A stretch of DNA of 64,000 bases, taken from the NCBI RefSeq assembly GCF_022023855.1, contig NZ_CP059452.1, positions 1 through 64,000 on the forward strand, written 5' to 3'. Below are positions 52,079 to 60,609 of the stretch, one piece after another (the stretch's first letter is position 1; every line of letters begins with the position of its first letter). The DNA is from Azospirillum brasilense. Its GTDB lineage: Bacteria > Pseudomonadota > Alphaproteobacteria > Azospirillales > Azospirillaceae. The notes under the pieces were generated by a model that did no database searches, was not told where the DNA came from, and saw only the letters and a list, made by a program, of their open reading frames with translations. The translations under genes were made by a program, and so were the position numbers.

Positions 52079-53455
52079 TTACGACGCGTTGCGCTGGGGG
52101 CGGCGCTGCGGGCGCGGGCCCTCGCTGGCCGGGGCGGAAGATGTGGCGGGGGCGGCCGGCTGGGCCGAGCCGTCGGTCGCCGCGACCTTGGCGCCCTCGC
52201 GCAGCCGGTCGGCGCCTTGGATCACCACCGTCTCGCCGTGCTGCAGGCCCTGGGTGATGACGGTCTTTGCCCCGTCGCTGGCGCCGAGCGTCACCGGACG
52301 GACCGAGGCCGTGCTGTCCTCGCCGTTCACCACATAGACATAGGTGCCGGGTGCCCCACGCTGCACCGCCGCCACCGGAACCATCGGCACACCGGCCAGC
52401 GTGTCCACCAGAAGCTGGACGTTGACGAACTGGTTGGGGAACAGCGACTGGTCGGCGTTGTCGAACTGGGCGCGCAGCTTGACCGTGCCGGTGGTCACGT
52501 CGATCTGGTTGTCCACCGTGGTCAGCGTGCCGGTCGCCAGCACGCGGTCGCGCGTCCGGTCGTAGGCGGTGACCGGCAGGTGTGCCCCGTCGCGCAGCCG
52601 CGCCAGGATCGCCTGAATGTTGTCCTCCGGCAGGGTGAACAGGACGGAGATCGGCTGCACCTGGGTGATGACGACGATGCCGCCGGCCTCGCCCGCGGTG
52701 ACGTAGTTGCCGGGATCGACCAGCCGCAGCCCGGCGCGGCCGGAGACGGGGGCGGTGATGCGGGTGTAGGACAGGTTCAGCTTGGCGTTCTCCACCGCCA
52801 CCTGATCGGCCTTCACCGTGCCCTCATACTGCTGAACCAGCGATTCCTGCGTGTCGCGCTGCTGCTTGGCGATGGAGTCCTGCTTGACCAGCAGCCGGTA
52901 GCGCTCCAGGTCCAGCCGGGCGTTCTTCAGCAGCGCCTGATCGCGCAGAAGCTGGGCCTCGGCCTGCTCGACGGCGAGCTGAAAGGGGCGCGGGTCCACC
53001 TCCGCCAGGAAGTCGCCCTTCTGCACGGCCTGCCCCTCGTTGAAGGCGACCTGGGTGAGCTGGCCGCCGACCTGCGGGCGCACCGTGACGGTGGCGAGCG
53101 ACGAGACGGTGCCCAGCCCGTTCAGCCGGATCGGCATGTCGCCCTTCTCGACCTTGGCGGTCACCACCGGCGCCGCGGTCGGCATGCCGGGCCGGAACCC
53201 GCCGGGGCCGCCGCGCCCCGCCATCTCCGGCGCCGGGCGGAAGGCGAACCACCAGACCCCGCCGCCGATCAGCGCCAGCACCACCAGCCAGGCCAGCACC
53301 CGGCCCAGGATCGAGCGGCGCTCGGGCGCGTCGGTCCGCTGGGCGTCGGGAGCCGAGTGGTCCCGGCGGGCCTCCGGCACTGCCGTGGCGTGGCTGTCCG
53401 GCCCCTGCGCGGGTGGCGGTTTGAGAGGCGTGTCCAAATCCATCGGGTCCTTCAT
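52079..53455 (-). CDS. mdtA: RND efflux periplasmic adaptor, MdtA-like
   Basis: Membrane-fusion protein of 458 residues. A cytoplasmic Pro-rich leader of about 48 residues precedes one transmembrane helix (ILGRVLAWLVVLALIGGGVWWF). Then follow the lipoyl halves around a coiled-coil hairpin (about 110-255), with VTVRPQVGGQLTQVAFNEGQAVQKGDFLAEVDPRPF and NLSYTRITAPVSGRAGLRLVDPGNYV, and beta-barrel regions. The tail is Pro/Ala/Arg-rich. An internal ATG four residues later (53443) has AAGGA upstream and may be the true start. It is first in the order mdtA-mdtB-mdtC-outer membrane factor. Confidence 0.9.
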   Translation of the reverse strand: MKDPMDLDTPLKPPPAQGPDSHATAVPEARRDHSAPDAQRTDAPERRSILGRVLAWLVVLALIGGGVWWFAFRPAPEMAGRGGPGGFRPGMPTAAPVVTAKVEKGDMPIRLNGLGTVSSLATVTVRPQVGGQLTQVAFNEGQAVQKGDFLAEVDPRPFQLAVEQAEAQLLRDQALLKNARLDLERYRLLVKQDSIAKQQRDTQESLVQQYEGTVKADQVAVENAKLNLSYTRITAPVSGRAGLRLVDPGNYVTAGEAGGIVVITQVQPISVLFTLPEDNIQAILARLRDGAHLPVTAYDRTRDRVLATGTLTTVDNQIDVTTGTVKLRAQFDNADQSLFPNQFVNVQLLVDTLAGVPMVPVAAVQRGAPGTYVYVVNGEDSTASVRPVTLGASDGAKTVITQGLQHGETVVIQGADRLREGAKVAATDGSAQPAAPATSSAPASEGPRPQRRPQRNAS

Positions 53456-53609
53456 CGCCTGCGGGCGTCGTCCGGAAAGTCGCGTCGGGAGGGCGGCCGG
53501 CGGCCCAGCCCCGATCCCGGCGGGACGCTATCACGGCGTCGCGCGCAGAATATGTCCAGAAGGGATTAGATTTGTAACGCTCGGTAACAGCGTCGAGGGG
53601 CGTCAGGAA

Positions 53610-53730
53610 TCCCCTCTCCCCTCAGGGGAGAGGGTTAGGGTGAGGGGGTTGCGCTTTTGCCGGACGTTCCGCGATGCGCAACCCCCCCACCGGCCCTCCG
53701 GGCCACCCTCTCCCCAGAGGGGAGAGGGTT
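53610..53730. repeat. Composite GC-rich palindromic element beside the efflux operon
   Basis: Two perfect 10-base hairpins with arms CCCTCTCCCC and GGGGAGAGGG lie at 53612-53634 (loop TCA) and 53706-53728 (loop AGA). Between them GGGGGTTGCGC (53644-53654) can pair with GCGCAACCCCC further right, making a nested larger stem. The block ends just six bases before the aminotransferase stop codon. Bases 53456-53609 hold the mdtA promoter region and no gene that I can see. Confidence 0.8.
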
Positions 53731-53733
53731 ATG

Positions 53734-54903
53734 TTACGCCAACCCCGTCACGAAGGCGGCGATGCGGCGGCAGGCCTCCGCAAGCTCCGCCTCGCCGACC
53801 GCGAAGGACAGGCGGACGCAGCCCGCCGCCGCCGGACCGAAGGCGCCGGCGTCGAGGACCGACACGCCGGTTTCGCGGAACAGCCGCCACGCGAACTCCA
53901 TGGTCGGCAGGCCGGTGCCGCGCACGTCCACCAGCATGAACATGCCGGCCTCCGGCTTCAGGCAGCGCAGGCCGGGAACGGAGCCGAGCGCCTCCAGCGC
54001 GATGTCGCGGCGGCGGCGGTAGCCCTCGCGCATCGCCGCCACCGCCTCGTCGCCCTGCTCGACGGCGACCAGCGCCGCCTGCTGGACGAAGCCCGGCAGG
54101 CCGTAGAGCATGCACAGCGCCAGCGTGCCCATATGGGCGACCAGCGGCGCCGGGGCGACCACCCAGCCGGCGCGCCAGCCGGTCATGGCGTGCGACTTGG
54201 ACAGGCTGTTGATGGTCACCGTGCGCTCCGCCATGCCGGGCAGGGTGGCGATGCCGATGTGCGGCCGGTCGAAGGTCAGGCTGGCGTAGACCTCGTCGGC
54301 GACCACCCACAAATCGTGGCGGCGGGCGAGGTCGGCCACGGCCTCCAGCTCCTCCATCGACATCACGATGCCGGTCGGGTTGGCGGGGGTCGCCAGGAAG
54401 ATGGCGCGGGTGCGCGGGGTGACCGCGGCGGCCAGCGCCGCCGGGTCCAGCCGCAGCGTGGCGGCGTCCGGGGCCACCGGGACCAGCGTGGCGCCCGACG
54501 CGCGGACGCAGGCCTCGTAGGTCAGGTACATCGGCTCCGGCACCAGCACCTCGTCCCCCGCCTCGACGAGGCAGAGGGTGGCGTTGAACAGGCCGTTCTG
54601 CGCCCCGGCGCAGACGATGACGTTCTCCGGCTCCACCGGCAGGCCGGTGCGGCGGGCCACGTCGCGGGCCAGCGCGGCGCGCAGCTCCGGGCGGCCGGGA
54701 ATCGGGGTGTAGTGGGTGTCGCCGGCGTGCAGAGCGGCGATGGCGGCGTCGCGCACCGGGGCGGGCGTGTCGAAATCCGGGTCGCCGACGCTCAGCACGA
54801 TCACGTCCTCGCCGCGCCCCTTGGCGGTCCAGGCGGCGAAATGGATGTCCCAGGCTGCGACGCGGTCGCCGCGGATGCGGTCGGTGAGGGAAGAGAAACG
54901 CAT
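53734..54903 (-). CDS. Class I/II pyridoxal-phosphate aminotransferase
   Basis: Fold-type I aminotransferase of 389 residues. The cofactor residues are all present: Asn175 in ATPANPTGIV, Asp203 in VVADEVYASL, Schiff-base Lys236 in SLSKSHAMTGWRAGW with Arg244, and a C-terminal substrate Arg in CVRLSFAVGE. GDPDFDTPAPV near residue 40 and THYTPIPGRPELR are the usual substrate-gate segments. It resembles aspartate/arginine-pyruvate-type aminotransferases. The ATG at 54903 follows GGGAG. It is divergent from the CoA-transferase gene; exact amino donor unknown. Confidence 0.92.
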   Translation of the reverse strand: MRFSSLTDRIRGDRVAAWDIHFAAWTAKGRGEDVIVLSVGDPDFDTPAPVRDAAIAALHAGDTHYTPIPGRPELRAALARDVARRTGLPVEPENVIVCAGAQNGLFNATLCLVEAGDEVLVPEPMYLTYEACVRASGATLVPVAPDAATLRLDPAALAAAVTPRTRAIFLATPANPTGIVMSMEELEAVADLARRHDLWVVADEVYASLTFDRPHIGIATLPGMAERTVTINSLSKSHAMTGWRAGWVVAPAPLVAHMGTLALCMLYGLPGFVQQAALVAVEQGDEAVAAMREGYRRRRDIALEALGSVPGLRCLKPEAGMFMLVDVRGTGLPTMEFAWRLFRETGVSVLDAGAFGPAAAGCVRLSFAVGEAELAEACRRIAAFVTGLA

Positions 54904-55167
54904 CGGCGGAGGCTCCCTGGCAGGCTTTCGCATTGGCCGGAAAGGTTCCCGGCGGACGACCCATCCATATGCCCCAGGGCTGTGCCGGGGCACAACCGGG
55001 CGTTTGAGGGGCGACGGCGCAAGGCGGCCATTCATGCCCATTAGGACACCCTGATATGACCGACCGGCAATTGCAGCGCTGCGAAAGCGGGGCCTATGAC
55101 GGACCTCAACGATAAAAGCGAATCAATCGCCGGCCAACAAACGCCCGAGAACGTGCAAAGGATGACC

Positions 55168-56661
55168 ATGTACCACGACCGTATTCGCCTGAAGTCCCTG
55201 TGGGGAAAGGTGGTGACGCCGGAGGAGGCCGCCCTGCTTATCCGCGACGGCATGACCATTGGCATGAGCGGCTTCACCCGCGCCGGCGACGCCAAGGCGG
55301 TGCCGCTGGCGCTGGCCGAACGCGCCGCGACGGAGCGGCTGAAGGTCACGCTGATGACCGGCGCCTCGCTCGGCAACGACGTGGACCGCATCCTCACGGA
55401 GGCCGGGGTGCTGGCCCGCCGCCTGCCGTTCCAGGCCGACCCGGTGCTGCGCAAGGCGATCAACCGCGGCGAGGTGATGTTCGTCGACCAGCACCTCTCG
55501 GAGACGGTGGAGCTTCTGCGCTCCCGCCAGATGGGGCCGGTGGACGTGGCGGTGATCGAGGCCTGCGCGATCACCGAGACGGGTGGGATCGTTCCCACCA
55601 CCTCCATCGGCAACTCCGCGACCTTCGCCATCCTGGCGGAGAAGATCATCGTTGAGCTGAACCTGACCCAGCCGCTCGACCTGGAGGGGATGCACGACGT
55701 CTACATCCCGACGCGCCGCCCCTTCCGCGAGCCGATCCCGGTGGTGACGGCGGAGAGCCGCGCCGGCCTGCCCTACATCCCCATCGACCCGTCGAAGATC
55801 GCGGCCATCGTGGTGACCCGCAAGCAGGACAGCAGCGCCACCATCCTGCCGCCGGACGGCGAGACCAGGGACATCGCCGGCCATCTGATCGAATTCCTCG
55901 ACCGCGAGGTGCGGCAGGGCCGGCTGGGCCGCTCGCTGAACCCGCTCCAGGCCGGGATCGGGACCATCGCCAACGCCGTGCTGCACGGCATGATCGACAG
56001 TCCCTTCCACGACCTGACCATGTACAGCGAGGTCCTGCAGGACAGCACCTTCGACCTGTTCGACGCTGGGAAGCTGACCTTCGCGTCGGGCTCCTCCATC
56101 ACACTGAGCGCCGAGAAATACGCGGAGGTTCTGCCGAAGATCGGCAGCTACAAAGGACGGCTGCTGCTGCGCCCGCAGGAAATCTCCAACCACCCGGAGG
56201 TCATCCGCCGGCTGGGCGTGATCGGCATCAACACGGCGCTGGAGTGCGACATCTACGGCAACGTGAACTCCACCCACGTCAACGGCACGCAGATGATGAA
56301 CGGCATCGGCGGCTCCGGCGACTTCGCGCGCAACGCCCATCTCGCCATCTTCGTCACCAAGTCGCTGGCGAAGGACGGCAGGATTTCCAGCGTCGTGCCG
56401 ATGGTCACCCACACCGACCAAAACGAGCATGACGTGGACGTCCTGGTGACGGAAACCGGTCTGGCCGACCTCCGCGGCCTCGCCCCGCGCGAGCGGGCGG
56501 AGACGATCATCCGCAATTGCGTCCATCCCAGCTACTGCGAGCTGGCGTTGGATTATCACCGCCGGGCGCTGCAGCGCGGCGGCCACACGCCGCATCTGCT
56601 GGAGGAGGCCTTCTCCTGGCACCTGCGCTACCAGCAGACGGGGAGCATGCAGCCGGCCTGA
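55168..56661 (+). CDS. Acetyl-CoA hydrolase/transferase family CoA-transferase
   Basis: Protein of 497 residues in the Ach1/ScpC family. The catalytic Glu is Glu359 in INTALECDIYGNVNSTHVNG, and the family's Gly-rich MNGIGGSGDFARNA follows. The N-terminus YHDRIRLKSLWGKVVTPEEAA fits start 55168 (AAAGGA five bases upstream); an ATG at 55096 in the same frame would add 24 residues without resemblance. Members are succinyl-CoA:acetate or propionyl-CoA:succinate CoA-transferases; the protein's features do not decide between them. In an aerobic acetate-using bacterium it would recycle CoA between acyl groups. No related gene adjoins. Confidence 0.9.
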   Translation: MYHDRIRLKSLWGKVVTPEEAALLIRDGMTIGMSGFTRAGDAKAVPLALAERAATERLKVTLMTGASLGNDVDRILTEAGVLARRLPFQADPVLRKAINRGEVMFVDQHLSETVELLRSRQMGPVDVAVIEACAITETGGIVPTTSIGNSATFAILAEKIIVELNLTQPLDLEGMHDVYIPTRRPFREPIPVVTAESRAGLPYIPIDPSKIAAIVVTRKQDSSATILPPDGETRDIAGHLIEFLDREVRQGRLGRSLNPLQAGIGTIANAVLHGMIDSPFHDLTMYSEVLQDSTFDLFDAGKLTFASGSSITLSAEKYAEVLPKIGSYKGRLLLRPQEISNHPEVIRRLGVIGINTALECDIYGNVNSTHVNGTQMMNGIGGSGDFARNAHLAIFVTKSLAKDGRISSVVPMVTHTDQNEHDVDVLVTETGLADLRGLAPRERAETIIRNCVHPSYCELALDYHRRALQRGGHTPHLLEEAFSWHLRYQQTGSMQPA

Positions 56662-56671
56662 GGTCCCGATG

Positions 56672-56696
56672 CCCTCCCCTGCGCAGCGGGGGAGGG
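56672..56696. repeat. GC-rich palindromic element after the CoA-transferase gene
   Basis: CCCTCCCC (56672-56679) pairs with GGGGAGGG (56689-56696), and the loop TGCGCAGCG contains a further palindrome, TGCGCA. It lies ten bases after the stop codon, is of the same family as the copies at 2991 and 24910, and is followed by TTGGGTGGGGGCCG. Confidence 0.7.
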
Positions 56697-56733
56697 TTGG
56701 GTGGGGGCCGCCGCGAGGGCCTGTTGCCTCGGT

Positions 56734-57120
56734 TCAGGGGCAGACGGCCTCGACGATCCGGCACACGTCCCCGGCGGTGCGCGGGGTGAAGCGGGCGAGC
56801 AGCCCGCCGCGCAGCTCGGGCACGATCAGCGACACCGGCTGCTCGGCAGGAACCGTCAGGTCGTGGTCGAGGTCGCAGACGCTCACATAGTCCAGCCCGG
56901 CCAGGGCGACCAGGAGCGACTGCCGCCCCCGCTCGTCGACGGCGTGGGCGATGGCCCGCCCGTTGGCGGCGGCATAAGCGGCGGCATGGTCCCAGGTGTA
57001 GCGGGACACCGGCAGAACCCGCAGCGACGGGTGGCTGCGCAGGACCGTGGCGATGAGGGCGTTGAGGCCGCTGGACAGGCTCGGCATGGTTTCCAAAGGC
57101 TTCCGACTGTGGAGCGCCAT
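56734..57120 (-). CDS. Small hypothetical protein, 117-128 residues
   Basis: I do not recognise this protein. The frame encodes about 128 residues from the ATG at 57120, or 117 from 57087, where GGAAAC precedes the start. It is soluble, mixed alpha/beta, with VLPVSRYTWDHAAAYAAANGRAIAHAVDERGRQSLLVALAGLDYVSV, then DLTVPAEQPVSLIVPELRGGLLARFTPRTAGDVCRIVEAV. No signal, helix or metal motif is obvious. It lies convergent to the CoA-transferase gene and downstream of the chemoreceptor. Codon use is like the neighbours, and no competing gene occupies the stretch. Confidence 0.55.
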   Translation of the reverse strand: MALHSRKPLETMPSLSSGLNALIATVLRSHPSLRVLPVSRYTWDHAAAYAAANGRAIAHAVDERGRQSLLVALAGLDYVSVCDLDHDLTVPAEQPVSLIVPELRGGLLARFTPRTAGDVCRIVEAVCP

Positions 57121-57150
57121 GCTACCACGAATTCGGCCGTTGGGGACGCC

Positions 57151-57185
57151 ACCCCCGCGTGATGTGAAAATGGTCACGCGGGGGT
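57151..57185. terminator. Long hairpin between the chemoreceptor and the hypothetical gene
   Basis: A perfect 12-base stem, ACCCCCGCGTGA (57151-57162) with TCACGCGGGGGT (57174-57185), surrounds an 11-base loop, 19 bases after the chemoreceptor stop. There is no T-tract on either strand, so it may be a 3'-end stabiliser or an operator rather than a true intrinsic terminator. Confidence 0.42.
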
Positions 57186-57203
57186 CACGCTCGTGCAAAG
57201 GTG

Positions 57204-58907
57204 TCAGCCGGCGCGGACCCGGGCGATGAAGCCGTGGATCTCGTCGCGCAGCAGGTCGGAGTCGCGGGACAGGCTGTTCGCGGCGTCCAGCACCTCTGCG
57301 GCGGCCTCGCGCACGTCGGTGGCCGACTGGCTGACGCCGCCGATGTTGCCCGAGACCAGCCGGGTGCCCTGGGCGGCCTGCTGGATGTTGCGGCCGATCT
57401 CGTGCGTGGCGGCGGTCTGCTCCTCCACGGCGGCGGCGATGGCCCCGGCGATGGCGTCCACGTCGGCGATGGTTCGGGCGATGTTGCGGATGGCCGTCAC
57501 GGTGCCTTCGGTGATCGCCTGGATCTCGGTGATCTGGCTGGCGATCTCCTCGGTCGCCTGGGAGGTCTGGGTGGCCAGCGCCTTGACCTCGCCTGCCACG
57601 ACGGCGAAGCCCTTGCCGGCCTCGCCGGCGCGCGCCGCCTCGATGGTCGCGTTCAGCGCCAGCAGGTTGGTCTGCGACGCGATGTTCTGGATCAGGTTGA
57701 CGACGTCGCCGATCTTCTGGGCGGCGCTGGCCAGCCGTTCGACCAACGCGTTTGTCCGTTCCCCTTCGGCCACGGCGTCGCGGGCGACCGTCGCCGCACC
57801 GTTCACTTGACGGCCGATCTCACCGATGGAGCTTCCCAGCTGCTCCGACGCCGCGGCGACCGTCGCGACGTTGGCCGACGCCTGCTCCGTCGCGGCGGCG
57901 ACCGAGGAGGCCTGTTCCGTCGTCGTCTCGGCGGCGCCGGTCATCGTCTGCGCGTTGCTTTGAAGCTGACGGGCGGCCTGCGACACGGCCTGCACCACGC
58001 CCTGCACGTTGGCGTCGAACTGGTCGGCCAGGGCCAGCATGGCGGACCGGCGGTCGGCCTCCATCTGGCGCTTCTGCGCGTCGCTCTCCTCCTGGAGGCG
58101 GCGCATGTCCAGCCCGTTGCTCTTGAAGACCTGGAGCGCGCGGGCGAGCAGGCCGACCTCGTCCGAGCGCCCGGTGCCCTGGATGGCGACGGTCAGGTCG
58201 CCGGCGGCGATGGAGGTCATCTCCGACGTCAGGCGGTGCAGCGGACGCACCACGAAGAACAGCAGGATGGAGCCGAGCAGGCCGAAGGCGAACAGCAGGC
58301 CGGCACCCGCGACCGTGTAAAGCCGCGTCATGACCTGCTGGGACAGGGCGGTGGCGCGCCGCTCGGCCTCCCGAGTCTCGGCCATGCTCTGCTCCACCCG
58401 CTCGCCCAGCGCGGCGGTCAGCTTCTGCCGAACGGGGCGGCCGACGTCGATGGACACGCGGATGGCGCCGTCGGTATCGAAGCCGCGGGCCAGCTGCACG
58501 GTGGTCTGGGCGACGCGCTCATACTCCCCGACGATCGACTTGATGGCCTGGATGCTCTCGCGCTCCGCCGGGTCGTCGTAGGCCTCGGCCAGCGTGTCGA
58601 TGGCGGACAGGGCCTTGGCGATGTTGGCCGTGAGCTGCGCGTTGGCGGCGTCGATGGCTTCGCGGGACGAGGCGACGATGGCGTTCGCCTCGGTGTCCAT
58701 GGCGTCACCCAGCGCCGATTGGACGGCGATGGTCGCGCCGAGCCGGTCGGCGACCAACTCGGTGATGCGGGCGGTTGAGCTTGTCAGATCGGAGATCGCG
58801 CTCCGGGCGGTCCAGACGAGGCTGGCGATGACGATCAGCAGGACGAGAACCGGAACGAGGATCTTGTGCAATAACTTGCGGTTCGAAAACCAGCGGTGCA
58901 GCGGCAT
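57204..58907 (-). CDS. Methyl-accepting chemotaxis protein
   Basis: Chemoreceptor of 567 residues. A first transmembrane helix (about 13-33, LLHKILVPVLVLLIVIASLVW) is followed by a periplasmic all-helical domain of about 180 residues of four-helix-bundle type, then a second helix (YTVAGAGLLFAFGLLGSILLFFV), a HAMP domain with RPLHRLTSEMTSIAAGDL, and a cytoplasmic signalling domain with the hairpin tip IQNIASQTNLLALNATIEAARAGEAGKGFAVVAGEVKALA. No C-terminal CheR-binding pentapeptide is seen. The ligand is unknown. It stands alone, so it probably feeds a chemosensory system encoded elsewhere. Confidence 0.93.
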   Translation of the reverse strand: MPLHRWFSNRKLLHKILVPVLVLLIVIASLVWTARSAISDLTSSTARITELVADRLGATIAVQSALGDAMDTEANAIVASSREAIDAANAQLTANIAKALSAIDTLAEAYDDPAERESIQAIKSIVGEYERVAQTTVQLARGFDTDGAIRVSIDVGRPVRQKLTAALGERVEQSMAETREAERRATALSQQVMTRLYTVAGAGLLFAFGLLGSILLFFVVRPLHRLTSEMTSIAAGDLTVAIQGTGRSDEVGLLARALQVFKSNGLDMRRLQEESDAQKRQMEADRRSAMLALADQFDANVQGVVQAVSQAARQLQSNAQTMTGAAETTTEQASSVAAATEQASANVATVAAASEQLGSSIGEIGRQVNGAATVARDAVAEGERTNALVERLASAAQKIGDVVNLIQNIASQTNLLALNATIEAARAGEAGKGFAVVAGEVKALATQTSQATEEIASQITEIQAITEGTVTAIRNIARTIADVDAIAGAIAAAVEEQTAATHEIGRNIQQAAQGTRLVSGNIGGVSQSATDVREAAAEVLDAANSLSRDSDLLRDEIHGFIARVRAG

Positions 58908-58972
58908 GTCCAGGACTTTCCAATAAATCGGGCTTCGTCGGCGGGGCGGTGGGGGCGCCGGGAGCCGTGTCC

Positions 58973-59010
58973 AAAAAAAATCCCCCGCAGGCCGGTCGGC
59001 ATGCGGGGGG
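58973..59010 (-). terminator. Rho-independent terminator of the ABC/acyl-CoA ligase operon
   Basis: CCCCCGCA (58982-58989) and TGCGGGGG (59002-59009) form an 8-base stem with a 12-base loop. On the minus strand the stem is followed by A and then eight T residues (58973-58980). It lies 13 bases after the stop of the ligase gene at 59024 and before the chemoreceptor gene. Confidence 0.9.
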
Positions 59011-59023
59011 AGTGGGGACGCCG

Positions 59024-60553
59024 TCAGCCGGCCAGCCGGTCCCAGCAGCCATCTAAGGCGGGGGACAGCTTGTGCTTCATGATGCGCTGGCTGGGGGTGC
59101 GCTCGAACTCCTCGACCACCGCGATGTAGCGCGGATTCTGGTAGGGGGCGAGCTGCTTTCCGAGCCAGCCGGACAGCGACGGGATGTCCAGCGTCGCCCC
59201 GGCCTTCGCCTTCACGAACAGCTTGATGTCCTGTTCGCCGACGTCGGCGGCGACGCCGATGATGGCGCAGTCCTCGACGGAGGGGTGGGTGGCCGCCACA
59301 TGCTCGACCTCCCAGGCCGAAACGTTCTCGCCCTTGCAGCGCACGCTGTCGGTCATCCGGCCGTGGAACAGCAGCGTCCCGCTGTCGTCGAGCGAGCCGA
59401 GGTCGCCGGTGTGCAGGGCGCCGTCCTTGAGCGCGCGGGCCGTCGCCTCCGGGTTGCGGAAATAGCCGGGGAAGATGGCGCCGGGGCGGTCGGTGCGGAC
59501 GACGATCTCGCCGCGCTCGCCCTTCGGCACCGGCTGGCCGGCGCCGTCCAGCAGCTCCACGGTGAACCACGGCATCGGGCGGCCGACCGCGCCGACCACG
59601 CCCTCGTCGTTGCAGGTGGTGATGCTCGACGCCTCGGTCATGCCGTAGCATTCGCGGATCTGCACGCCGAACCGTTCCTCGAAGGGCGTCCAGGTCTCCT
59701 TTGGGCAGCCGCCGCCCCAGGCGATGCGCACGGGGTGGTCATGGTCGCGCGGCGAGACCGGCTGCTTGAGCAGGATCTGCAGGATGCCGCCCAGATAGTG
59801 GATGTGGGTCGCCCCGTACTCCCGCACCTGATCCCAGAAGCGGCTGGCGCTGAAGCGGTCGACCATGGCCAGCGACACGGCACGGATAAGCGGCATGACG
59901 ATCATCTGGGCGCCGCCGATGTGGTACAGCGGCTCCCACACGAACAGCACGTCGCCGTCGCGGGCGGCCGAGACGCGGGCCACCGCCTCGCCGGCCAGCC
60001 GCATCATGCGGTGCGACACCAGCACGCCCTTGGGCCGCCCGGTGGTGCCGGAGGTGTACATGATAGCGAAGGTGTCGTCGGGGGCGGGCGGCGCCTCCTC
60101 GAAGGCGGCGTTGGACTCCAGCAGGGTCTCCAGCCGCAGGTCCGCCGCCGGATCGCCTTGGACGATCATCGGCGTGCCGGCGGGCACAGCACCCGTCTCG
60201 GCGATCACCGGCAGGAACTCGGCCTCGGCGATGATGGCGCCGGGATCTGAATGCTCCAGGATGTAGCGCAGGCCCTCGCCGCGCTGCTGGGCGTTGATCG
60301 GCACCCAGACCAGCCCGGCCTTGGCGAGGCCGAACAGGGTGGACAGCACCAGCGGGCTGTTGCGCAGCATCAGCGCCACGCGGTCGCCGGGCTTCAGCCC
60401 CAGCCGCCGCAGCTCCGCCGCCACGCCGTCGGACTGGCGGTCGAGCGTGGCGAAGCTCAGCGCCTCGCCGTTGAAGCGGGCGAACAGGCGGGCGCGTCCG
60501 GTCCGGGCCGCCTGCGTGAACAGGCGGACGAACCCTTCTTCGAAATCGGACAT
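59024..60553 (-). CDS. AMP-forming acyl-CoA ligase (CaiC-like)
   Basis: Adenylate-forming ligase of 509 residues. The P-loop motif YTSGTTGRPKGV is at 166-177, the adenine motif ECYGMTEAS follows, and the hinge region LHTGDLGSLDDSGTLLFHGRMTDSVRCKGENVSAWEVE is typical. Oddly, the C-terminal motif that normally reads with Gly-Lys and supplies the adenylation Lys is RTPSQRIMKHKL, so Arg stands in place of Lys. The best general match is the crotonobetaine/carnitine-CoA ligase group. It is last in an operon with a PotABCD-like importer, so it probably activates an imported carboxylate to its CoA ester. Start at ATG 60553. Confidence 0.87.
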   Translation of the reverse strand: MSDFEEGFVRLFTQAARTGRARLFARFNGEALSFATLDRQSDGVAAELRRLGLKPGDRVALMLRNSPLVLSTLFGLAKAGLVWVPINAQQRGEGLRYILEHSDPGAIIAEAEFLPVIAETGAVPAGTPMIVQGDPAADLRLETLLESNAAFEEAPPAPDDTFAIMYTSGTTGRPKGVLVSHRMMRLAGEAVARVSAARDGDVLFVWEPLYHIGGAQMIVMPLIRAVSLAMVDRFSASRFWDQVREYGATHIHYLGGILQILLKQPVSPRDHDHPVRIAWGGGCPKETWTPFEERFGVQIRECYGMTEASSITTCNDEGVVGAVGRPMPWFTVELLDGAGQPVPKGERGEIVVRTDRPGAIFPGYFRNPEATARALKDGALHTGDLGSLDDSGTLLFHGRMTDSVRCKGENVSAWEVEHVAATHPSVEDCAIIGVAADVGEQDIKLFVKAKAGATLDIPSLSGWLGKQLAPYQNPRYIAVVEEFERTPSQRIMKHKLSPALDGCWDRLAG

Positions 60554-60609
60554 GATGTGTAATCTCGAATGCGTTTGGTCGGTTGGTGACGGCCGAGTGT
60601 GGTTGCGGA

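Noticed and set aside
50825..53569. A 914-codon plus-strand frame opposite mdtB and mdtA
   Set aside because: Antisense shadow of two intact efflux genes; no ribosome binding site or domain.
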